Assembly (NCBI RefSeq): GCF_002312805.1
Contig: NZ_NMUA01000007.1
Location: 62,001 to 126,000, forward strand
Reading direction: 5' to 3'
Source of the DNA: Sphingobium sp. D43FB
GTDB lineage: Bacteria > Pseudomonadota > Alphaproteobacteria > Sphingomonadales > Sphingomonadaceae
DNA: 64,000 nucleotides
This document shows positions 8,698-16,112 of this stretch, piece by piece. A program made the translations under genes and the position numbers. Every line of letters starts with the position of its first letter. Position 1 is the stretch's first letter. Under the pieces are notes generated by a model. That model ran no database searches. It was not told the DNA's origin and saw only the letters and a list, made by a program, of their open reading frames with translations.

Positions 8698-9660
8698 TCA
8701 GGGTTTTAGCGCGACTGACACCGGGGCGTTGCGATCGACCGAAATAGACCCATCGCGTTCGACCAGTTCCGCGATCTGGAGGACGCTGCGGCGTTTCCAG
8801 TCGGGATTGACGCGCGCCTCATCCTCACCATCCTGATGAACGAAATAGAGGATATAGGCCCGCTCGCCCGCAACGATGATGTCGGGGTGCTGGCCCTTGG
8901 CGCGATCGGTGGGATGGATACCGGGCAGGCCTAAAATATGCCCTTCCTGCCGCTCCCATGTCTCCGCGTCGTCGGACCGCATGACCAACAACCCTTTCCA
9001 CGCGTCGGAGATCAGCCACCAACGCCCCTTCCAGCGGAATGCCTTGGGGCCTTCGCCGGGCGTGTCGGTCAGGCGCTTACCAACCGTCCAGTGGACCAGG
9101 TCTTTGCTGTCCGCCGTGCGGATCGCCTTATTCTCGCGTTCATCGTTGAAGAAGAGACGATAGGCGCCGTCAGGCAGCGTTATGACGCTGGCATCGATCA
9201 CCCGGTCGGAGCCAAGGTCGAGCCGCTCGCCGCATTTCCACGTCGCTAAGTCGGGACTGGTCAGGTGGACGATGAAGCGCGGCGCCTTCCAGTCGCGGAA
9301 GACCCCCGGCACAACGGTCAGCCACATATGCCATTGCCCGCCGAGAAACTGGACTTCGGGTGCCCAAAGCGTCTCGCCGGTACAGCTTTTGGGGATGGCG
9401 GCCGTCCCGCTATAACGCCAATGCGCGCCATCCTTCGACCGGGCGGTGCCGATGGCGGTGCCATGGACCCATCGGACATCCTTGGCGTCTTCCATAGGCA
9501 GGTCGGCGCGGCGGTTGGTGTAGAACATCACCCACTCGCCGCTGGCCCGGTCATAGACGGTCGAGGCGTCGGCCGCGCCATCATGCACGGGGTCGCGATA
9601 GAGCGGTTTGGGCGCGATGGGCGCACTAGCAGCGGCGATCAGGAGCAGGCCAGCGATCAT
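8698..9660 (-). CDS. Secreted beta-propeller glycoside hydrolase (GH43/GH117-like)
   Basis: This 320-residue protein has a short hydrophobic leader (MIAGLLLIAAASA). Propeller motifs include RDPVHDGAADAS, ETLWAPEVQFLGGQWHMW, DRVIDASVI and GEGPKAFRWKGRWW, the last of which may carry the acid glutamate. The repeated blades fit the GH43/GH117 clan, but I cannot place it in a subfamily. Its ATG overlaps the stop of the upstream SGNH hydrolase by 4 nt, so the two enzymes are translationally coupled and may act on the same acylated glycan. Confidence 0.72.
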   Translation of the reverse strand: MIAGLLLIAAASAPIAPKPLYRDPVHDGAADASTVYDRASGEWVMFYTNRRADLPMEDAKDVRWVHGTAIGTARSKDGAHWRYSGTAAIPKSCTGETLWAPEVQFLGGQWHMWLTVVPGVFRDWKAPRFIVHLTSPDLATWKCGERLDLGSDRVIDASVITLPDGAYRLFFNDERENKAIRTADSKDLVHWTVGKRLTDTPGEGPKAFRWKGRWWLISDAWKGLLVMRSDDAETWERQEGHILGLPGIHPTDRAKGQHPDIIVAGERAYILYFVHQDGEDEARVNPDWKRRSVLQIAELVERDGSISVDRNAPVSVALKP

Positions 9661-10838
9661 CGAAACAGTCGGAGGTCAAACGCTGCGGCCATCGCCGCAA
9701 ATCCTGCATCATTGGGGTGCAGCGCGTCGCCCACATCATAGGGTTTCGCCATCCGCGCCGGATCGGCGCGGTCAGCGATCGCGTTCGCGAGGTCGACCAT
9801 GCCATCGGCTTCGTCAGTCGTGCGGATCCAGTCGTTGACGGCGACACGGACAGCCTCGCCCTCTGCGCTCCAATAGCCAGCGCCCTTATAGGGCAGGATG
9901 GTGGCGAGGATGACCTTGATCCCATTACCCCGCGCCCGCGCGATCATCTGACGATAGGCGCCGATCAGGTCATCGGCGCTCGGCAAAGGGCGTCTCTGCG
10001 CCGTCGCCGCGCCGATATCATTGACCCCTTCCAATATCACGACATGGCTGACGCCCGGCACCGCCAGCACATCGCTGTCGAAGCGCGCGAGCGCATTATA
10101 GCCCTCGCCTTCGGACAAGAGGCGGTTGGCGCTGATCCCGGCATTGGCGATCGCGACATTCCGCCGTCCCGCCCTCTGGAAGCGTTCGGCCAGCAGGTCG
10201 GGCCAGCGCCGGTTGCTGTCATTGGTCGCGCGCACGCCGTCGGTGATGGAATCGCCCAGCGTGACGATGGTGGGGGCGGGCCGGGCGGTTTCCACTTCCA
10301 CGGCGGACAGGATGAGGCGCGGCCCGATGGTCGTCGCCCCGGTCAGGTTGATCGCGGCGGTCTGGTCGCCGGGCGCGATCCAGTTGGTGGCGGCGGCATA
10401 GGCATGGACGGTGGGCGTGGCTGCGCCCTGGGGCAGATGGATGCTGATCGTCAGCCGGGTAAGCGGCTTGACCGGCAGGTCGATCGGGTCGCTCAGCAAC
10501 GGCGCGCGCGGGGAAAGCGTCGTCCCCTGCACGCGGTTGAACGCGACGACGCGGTCGGTGCCCGGCAGGGTCGCGCCATCTTCCCCGGCGAGCGCGACAT
10601 GGACTGCGCCGATCGTCAGCGGCGCAACCGCCATTTCGTTGGACAGGCGCAGCCGGATGCGCACCCCGCCACTGGACAGGCGAACGACCTGCCGCACCGT
10701 GCGGTCGGTCAGGTCCGGGCGCTTGTCGGCCGCAGCGGTCCAGACGAGCGGTGCGGCCATCCAACTGCGCGACCAGTGCTGGGCCGCGGCGGGCGTGGCT
10801 GACAGGGCAAGAGCGGCAAGAAACAGGACAGGGCGCAT
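9657..10838 (-). CDS. Secreted SGNH/GDSL esterase with N-terminal beta-domain
   Basis: This 393-residue protein has a signal peptide (MRPVLFLAALALSATPAAAQ) and an N-terminal beta-sandwich-like region of about 180 residues. The SGNH hydrolase follows: block I is TLGDSITDG, and later blocks are ISANRLL and EGVNDIG, with the Asp-His segment ALHPNDAG. The frame is open to 10955, but ATG 10838 starts the leader peptide. It is probably a de-acylating esterase for pectic oligosaccharides. It is paralogous to the SGNH protein at 30685-31935. It lies 13 bp behind the transporter gene in a minus-strand operon. Confidence 0.82.
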   Translation of the reverse strand: MRPVLFLAALALSATPAAAQHWSRSWMAAPLVWTAAADKRPDLTDRTVRQVVRLSSGGVRIRLRLSNEMAVAPLTIGAVHVALAGEDGATLPGTDRVVAFNRVQGTTLSPRAPLLSDPIDLPVKPLTRLTISIHLPQGAATPTVHAYAAATNWIAPGDQTAAINLTGATTIGPRLILSAVEVETARPAPTIVTLGDSITDGVRATNDSNRRWPDLLAERFQRAGRRNVAIANAGISANRLLSEGEGYNALARFDSDVLAVPGVSHVVILEGVNDIGAATAQRRPLPSADDLIGAYRQMIARARGNGIKVILATILPYKGAGYWSAEGEAVRVAVNDWIRTTDEADGMVDLANAIADRADPARMAKPYDVGDALHPNDAGFAAMAAAFDLRLFR

Positions 10839-10851
10839 GATCGATCCTTTG

Positions 10852-12390
10852 TCAGCGGGCGACCGGGTTTCTGCCCCATAGCTGATCATAGCGCCAGCCT
10901 GACAGATCCTCGACGATCCGGCCCGCCTCCGGGCTGGTGGGCGTCTGTGCGCCACCCCGTAGATGCTCGATCTCGGCCATCAGCACATCATGGGTGGCGG
11001 GGCTGAGGCGGAAGCGGGTGGACACGAGGATACCAAAGCCCAGCATCCCCACCGTGCCGATCCCCAGCAACAGAGCGATCGTCAGGATGGCATCATAGCT
11101 TTGCACGGACGCACCGGACACGAAGCCACCCGCCTGCATGATGAACCCCACACCCGCGACAGCCGCGGCCTGCGTCGCCTTGCGCACGAAGGTCATGACA
11201 CCGGCAAAGCTGCCCTCACGCCGCTGTCCAGTGACGATCTCGTCCACGTCGGCCATATAATTATAGGTCGCCCAGGGGATATAGTTGAGCGCGCCACGAC
11301 CCAGGCCCGCCAGGATGATTGGCAACCAGATCATCGGGCTGCTCGCCGGAATGTCCAGCACCCACAGACCGATGAGTGTCAGCGCACCCGCCGCGAAACT
11401 GGCCGCCGCAATCTGATAGGCGCGCGACGGCGACGCCCGCAGCGCCAGGTTGATCGCGATAATGACCGCCACGAACTGGACAATATACATGGTGCCAAGC
11501 AGCCCCGATGCGATCGCCATCGATCCCGTCAGCGCAAAGATGACGAAGAAAGTGAAGGCCGCGTTGAAAATATCCTGACTGATATAGCCGCCCAGATACA
11601 TGCCCAGATGCAGCCGGAACGCCCGAATACGCATGGTGGAAAAAAGGTTGCGATACAGCGCCTTGAACGCCTGCCCCATGCCAGCCGTCGGCGCGGCCTG
11701 CGTCAGCGCAACCCCGCCCGGCATATGCCGTTCCCAACTGAACAGATACAGCAGCCCGGCCGTCAGCATGAAGAGCGCGGCGAAAATGATGCCCATGTAA
11801 AAAAACGTGTCGGCACTGTCGCGGCCCAACGTCGTGATCAGCCACAGCGGCAGGAAGCCCGCCAAAATGGCCGACGCCTGCCCGAACAGGATGCGCGCGC
11901 CTGCGAACTTCGCCTTGGTCTTATAATCGCTCGACATTTCGGCTGCCAATGTCTCGAACGGGATGATCTCCATCGCATAGACGAGTTCGAACAGCACATA
12001 GCTGACAAGATAATACCAGAAGGCCTGGCCCGGCAGCCACATCAGCGCGAAGCTGGGCAATAGCGGGATCGCCGCGAGGATGAAAAAGCGCCGACGCCCG
12101 AAACGCTGGCCGAGCCGAGTGCTGCCGAAATGGTCGGAAATATAGCCGATCATCGGCGAAGCAACGGCGTCCAGGATACGCGCGACCGCAAAAATCGTCG
12201 CCGCCTGTCCGGCGGAAAGCCCGCAAAACTGGGTGTAGAAGATCAATACCCAACCGGAAATGACCGCCATCGACCCAGCGCCCAACACGTCATTGGACCC
12301 ATAAGCGAGATAATTGCGCAGGCGAACGGGGCGGGTTTCTGGGAGCACTGCTTGTCTATCCTCAGCCTTGGATCGTGCCACGATCGTCAT
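10852..12390 (-). CDS. GPH-type sugar:cation symporter (MFS)
   Basis: This 512-residue integral membrane protein has about 12 hydrophobic segments. Glycoside-pentoside-hexuronide symporter features are visible: LAYGSNDVLGAGSMAVISGW near the N-terminus, a loop with DAVASPMIGYISDHFGS, and YIPWATYNYMADVDEIVTGQRREG. It should carry oligosaccharides released by the surrounding hydrolases (galactosides, glucuronides or unsaturated rhamnogalacturonan fragments) across the inner membrane. The substrate is inferred from neighbours only. A putative IclR site lies 20 bp upstream of its ATG. Confidence 0.83.
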   Translation of the reverse strand: MTIVARSKAEDRQAVLPETRPVRLRNYLAYGSNDVLGAGSMAVISGWVLIFYTQFCGLSAGQAATIFAVARILDAVASPMIGYISDHFGSTRLGQRFGRRRFFILAAIPLLPSFALMWLPGQAFWYYLVSYVLFELVYAMEIIPFETLAAEMSSDYKTKAKFAGARILFGQASAILAGFLPLWLITTLGRDSADTFFYMGIIFAALFMLTAGLLYLFSWERHMPGGVALTQAAPTAGMGQAFKALYRNLFSTMRIRAFRLHLGMYLGGYISQDIFNAAFTFFVIFALTGSMAIASGLLGTMYIVQFVAVIIAINLALRASPSRAYQIAAASFAAGALTLIGLWVLDIPASSPMIWLPIILAGLGRGALNYIPWATYNYMADVDEIVTGQRREGSFAGVMTFVRKATQAAAVAGVGFIMQAGGFVSGASVQSYDAILTIALLLGIGTVGMLGFGILVSTRFRLSPATHDVLMAEIEHLRGGAQTPTSPEAGRIVEDLSGWRYDQLWGRNPVAR

Positions 12391-12409
12391 CCGGACACAT
12401 GGCTTAATA

Positions 12410-12420
12410 CCATATAGTGA
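12410..12420. promoter_or_regulatory. Putative IclR operator upstream of the GPH transporter
   Basis: CCATATAGTGA differs from the best sites of the locus mainly at its last base. It lies in the 52-bp gap between the GH115 stop and the transporter start, suggesting separate control of the transporter-SGNH-GH43 set. It is close to the start codon, so repression is the simpler reading. Confidence 0.4.
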
Positions 12421-12442
12421 ATGTCTATCACGCTATTTGAAA

Positions 12443-14881
12443 TTAATGCAAGTGACCTGTTGCGTGAACCGGCTCGAAGCGGATCGCCTCGATCATCACG
12501 CCTGGATCGGCGGACTGCAAGGTGACGCGATGCGCGCCCGCTGGCAAATCTACCGGCACGGCCAGCGCAATCCGGCTATCGAGAACAGCCTGCGCCCAAT
12601 CCCTGTCCCCAGTCTGGCGTGGCGTTGCCAGGCGATACGCGACACCGTCTATAGCAACGGTCAAGCGCAGCGGATCGCCATCCCGGTCGGCATAGGTCGG
12701 CAGGATATCGACAAAAGCGCGCCATTCCCCGGCCGGTAGCGTGACGGTCGCACCGACGCTGCCTCCGGCCCCGGTCGCGGCGAGGACGGCACCGTGCCGC
12801 CCCAGACCGTCGCCCAGCCGCCATCCTTTGTTGACCGTGAATTGCCGCGGCTTCAGCACAGGATCGATGTGCAGAGGCACGATCGTCGGCACCGATGCGG
12901 GGGCCGATAGAGCGTCGGGTGCTGGCAGGATCGGCGGGGTCAGACGATAGCTGCGCCATTGGCCGTCGGCAGGTTCCACCGCCATCATGCCACGCCATTT
13001 GCCGCCCGCAATCTCCCGATTATAGCGGTGCGTAAGCGTGCTCAGAGTCGCATCGGCCGCATGGGCTATCGTACCGCGTCGGATCGCTTCGGCCAGATCG
13101 CTGTCGCGCAGCCGGTCATGCGCTTCTGCCGCGAAGAAGCGGCGATTGGCGGCGGCGGACGCGGCGACTGGATAGGTCAGCAGTTCGAACAGGGCGTCGC
13201 GGCGATCGGCGGGGACATGCGATTCCAGCGCGGCGAGGGCCTGTTCCATGGCGGCGAATGCGGCGAGCCGGGCGTCCGCCTGCGCGATCGACAGCGGACT
13301 TGGCCGTGCCTTTTCACCAGGCAAATACCACTGCAGATGTTCGGGCCTACGATCGAAATTCAGGCGGTGATAGGTGCGCAGGACATCGGCGATCGGCCGC
13401 GCTTGCGTCGCGTCAATATTCTCCGCCGCCCATGCTTCGGCGAAATGGTCGATCGGCTGGGCGCGGGTCGCCTCTATGTCCCAAGCCAGCGCTAGGAAAT
13501 ACTCCGTCGCCAGTTCGGCGGGCTTCAAGTCACCGACATTGGCGACCCACATCTGGCGCGCACCCCGATCGAAGGCCCGGCCCATTTCCTCGCGGATCAG
13601 CGCGGGCGGCGTGGTGGATAGCCAGAGATAGGAGAGCGGCGCGCCAAGATAGGAAAGATGGTAATAGATCCCTGATCCACCCGATCGCGCGCGCTCGGTG
13701 CGGTCGGGGAAGTGACGGATATAGCCGAAATTATCGTCGGGCCACATCAGCGTCACATTATCGGGTACCTTGAGTCCCGCGCGATAGATGTCGAGCACTT
13801 CCTTATAGGGCGTAAAGACCTGCGGTGCGTCGGCTATGCCTGCACGATCCAGCATGCCGCGCTGGTCGGTGATGATGCGCTCCAGCGTAGCGCGGCGATC
13901 CGCGATGGTGGACGGACCAACCATGCCGCTGTCATGGATGCCGCGCATACCGAGCGTCCATATGCTCTCATAGCCTGCATTTGTGGCAACGCGATCAGCC
14001 CAGTAACGCTGCACGCCGGGCGCATTCTTCACATAGTCGAAATCATCCGGCGGCGCGCTCCATTCGCCGACATTGTTGCGCAGCATCGGTTCGGCATGGC
14101 TCGATCCCATGACGATAGCATAGCGGTCGGCCAGCGCGGCGTTGGCCGGATCGGCGTTGAAGGGCTGCGTCACCTTGTGCATGGCAGGCCAGAGGAGGTT
14201 GGCTTTCAGCCGCAGCATTAGCTCGAAGACCTTGGCGTAGGTCTTGGGGCCGAGCGGTTTTTCCTGTGGCGCATGGGTCGCGGCAGCCCAAGGGACTAGC
14301 CCCCAATCCTCGTCATTGAAGAAGATACCGCGATATTTGACCGAAGGCGGGCCAAAGCGCCGCAACCCCTTGGCGACATGGAGGCTGACCTGATGCCGGG
14401 GCGTAACATCGGCCCACCAGTGCCAAGGCGAAACGCCAATCGCACGCGACAATTCATAGGCGCCATAAGCTGTCCCGCGCCGATCCGACCCGATAATCAC
14501 CAGCGCGCGCGCAACGCCGGCGCGCGGCTTGTCGACGCTGGCGATCAGGAAACTTTCCCAGGCACCCTTCAACGTGCCGATGGCGATGCGGCGGTCAGCG
14601 ATCAACCGGTCGATCGCGGCATTCTTGCCCAACGTGCCGATCCAGATTTGCGTGTCGCCGCCCGGTGTTGCCCGTGTGACGGTGGCAAGGTCGCGGCGCA
14701 GGTCGGCTGCGGCGATGGCGACGACATCATGATCGGCAGGATCGATGACGACCGGCGCGACGCGCCCCTGCGCCGCCAGCGTGAGATCGCCGGGGCGGGC
14801 GTTCTCGCGCACCCAATGTTGCGCCGTCGCCATCGGCGCAACGCCGATCAGTGCAATCAGGAGCAAAATACGCGCGATCAT
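12443..14881 (-). CDS. GH115 family alpha-glucuronidase
   Basis: This 812-residue secreted enzyme has signal peptide MIARILLLIALIGVAPMATAQ. GH115 landmarks are SVKYRGIFFNDEDWG, LMLRLKANLLWPAMH, GSSHAEPMLRNN, LMWPDDNFGYIRHFP and GGSGIYYHLSYLGAP. A C-terminal beta-rich domain ends the protein. Characterised members remove 1,2-linked (4-O-methyl)glucuronic acid from xylan or arabinogalactan. With GH35 and GH43 neighbours, arabinogalactan side chains of rhamnogalacturonan I are the likelier target here. The frame is open upstream to 15046, but the leader fixes ATG 14881. No clear Shine-Dalgarno precedes it; a hairpin lies immediately upstream. Confidence 0.85.
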   Translation of the reverse strand: MIARILLLIALIGVAPMATAQHWVRENARPGDLTLAAQGRVAPVVIDPADHDVVAIAAADLRRDLATVTRATPGGDTQIWIGTLGKNAAIDRLIADRRIAIGTLKGAWESFLIASVDKPRAGVARALVIIGSDRRGTAYGAYELSRAIGVSPWHWWADVTPRHQVSLHVAKGLRRFGPPSVKYRGIFFNDEDWGLVPWAAATHAPQEKPLGPKTYAKVFELMLRLKANLLWPAMHKVTQPFNADPANAALADRYAIVMGSSHAEPMLRNNVGEWSAPPDDFDYVKNAPGVQRYWADRVATNAGYESIWTLGMRGIHDSGMVGPSTIADRRATLERIITDQRGMLDRAGIADAPQVFTPYKEVLDIYRAGLKVPDNVTLMWPDDNFGYIRHFPDRTERARSGGSGIYYHLSYLGAPLSYLWLSTTPPALIREEMGRAFDRGARQMWVANVGDLKPAELATEYFLALAWDIEATRAQPIDHFAEAWAAENIDATQARPIADVLRTYHRLNFDRRPEHLQWYLPGEKARPSPLSIAQADARLAAFAAMEQALAALESHVPADRRDALFELLTYPVAASAAANRRFFAAEAHDRLRDSDLAEAIRRGTIAHAADATLSTLTHRYNREIAGGKWRGMMAVEPADGQWRSYRLTPPILPAPDALSAPASVPTIVPLHIDPVLKPRQFTVNKGWRLGDGLGRHGAVLAATGAGGSVGATVTLPAGEWRAFVDILPTYADRDGDPLRLTVAIDGVAYRLATPRQTGDRDWAQAVLDSRIALAVPVDLPAGAHRVTLQSADPGVMIEAIRFEPVHATGHLH

Positions 14882-14894
14882 CGCAAAATATGAA

Positions 14895-14924
14895 ATACCG
14901 CCAGCGTCGCAACGCTGGCGGTAT
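14895..14924 (-). terminator. Strong intra-operon hairpin before GH115
   Basis: ATACCGCCAGCG (14895-14906) and CGCTGGCGGTAT (14913-14924) pair perfectly over 12 bp with a 6-nt loop. On the minus strand the stem is followed by TTTCATATTTTGCG and then the GH115 ATG. It could terminate part of the GH105 transcripts, protect a processed 3' end, or hold back GH115 translation. The U-tract is interrupted, so termination would be partial. Confidence 0.6.
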
Positions 14925-14990
14925 CCCTTGGCGGACATTGGCGGTCGATCGGTCCTTCCATTTCCCGCTCTCCCGCCGCTGCCCGCTTTG

Positions 14991-16106
14991 TCAGATATAG
15001 CTGCGCAGAAACTCGCCCAGTGCGCAGATGGCGAGGCTCTGGCCATAGGGCATGGAGGTCAGCGCAATATCCTTGTAGAATTGCTGGGTGTCGCCCATCG
15101 CGGTGCCAAAGCTCACCTGCTGCAACTCGCCCGCCGCGTCGATATTGGCCAGCACGCCGCGCACCGCCTTGATGCCGACAGCCTCATAATGGCGCGGCAG
15201 GTAACCCTTCCGCACGGCCTTGAGGATGCCATAGGCGAAACCCGCGGTGGCCGAAGCTTCCAGATAGCTGGTCGAATCGACGATCAGCGTGTGCCACAGG
15301 CCCGTATCGGCGTCCTGCGTCTGCGCCAATGTCTTCACCTGCGCCGCCAGCGTATCGATCAGGAAGGTGCGGAACGCATCACCCTGCGGCAGATCCAGTA
15401 TCTCGATGATTTCAGGGATGGCGATCGTCACCCAGCAATTGCCGCGCGCCCACAATGCTTCTGCAAAATTATGACGACCGTTGAAATCCCAACCATGGAA
15501 CCACAGGCCTGTCTTGGTATCGAACAGATATTTGATGTGGATGAGGAACTGGCGTTTGGCTTCCTCGACATAATGGGGGCGGTTCAGCAGCAGGCCGATC
15601 TTGGCCAGCGGCAACACCGACATCATCAGCGTGTCGTCCCACATTTCGCCCGGATTTTCGTCATTATAGACGATATGCTGAAAGCCGCCCTCTTCGGTCT
15701 TGGGCAGGCCATCATCCGCCATCAACCATTCGGCCCAGGTGTCGAGATAGGGGATGTAGCGCGGGTCCGGCTCATGCTCATACAGGTATGCGAGCGTGAT
15801 GAAGGGCGCCATGGTGTTGATATTCTTGGTCGGCGTGCCTTCGGCAAAGCGATCCTCGAACCATTGCTTGATGATGCCCAACGCCTTTTGGTCGCCGGTC
15901 TGCTCATAATAACGCCACATGCCGAACAGGCCGATGCCATGGGTCCATTCCCACCCGGCCCATCCCTTGGTGTCGATGATGCGGCCATCCTCCAGATGCA
16001 GAAGGAACTCGCCGGTCTCGTCCTTGATATTGACGAGATTGTCCATCAGCCGGTCGATGGCGTCGACCACTTGGGCGCGCGGGACATCATGATTGAGTGC
16101 GGCCAC
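14991..16106 (-). CDS. Unsaturated rhamnogalacturonyl hydrolase (GH105, YteR/RhiN-like)
   Basis: This 371-residue (alpha/alpha)6-barrel protein has no signal peptide. It should release the unsaturated galacturonate from the end of oligosaccharides made by rhamnogalacturonan lyase. GH105 signatures are GWEWTHGIGLFGMWRYYE, the catalytic aspartate segment MWDDTLMMSVLPLAKIG, LWFHGWDFNG, ALWARGNCWV and SYLEASATAGFAYGI. The enzyme implies that a rhamnogalacturonan lyase acts upstream, although none is encoded in this window. It is 6 bp behind GH35 in the rhaM-GH35-GH105-GH115 operon, which makes it strong evidence for the pectic substrate. Confidence 0.9.
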   Translation of the reverse strand: MAALNHDVPRAQVVDAIDRLMDNLVNIKDETGEFLLHLEDGRIIDTKGWAGWEWTHGIGLFGMWRYYEQTGDQKALGIIKQWFEDRFAEGTPTKNINTMAPFITLAYLYEHEPDPRYIPYLDTWAEWLMADDGLPKTEEGGFQHIVYNDENPGEMWDDTLMMSVLPLAKIGLLLNRPHYVEEAKRQFLIHIKYLFDTKTGLWFHGWDFNGRHNFAEALWARGNCWVTIAIPEIIEILDLPQGDAFRTFLIDTLAAQVKTLAQTQDADTGLWHTLIVDSTSYLEASATAGFAYGILKAVRKGYLPRHYEAVGIKAVRGVLANIDAAGELQQVSFGTAMGDTQQFYKDIALTSMPYGQSLAICALGEFLRSYI

Positions 16107-16112
16107 TTATTC

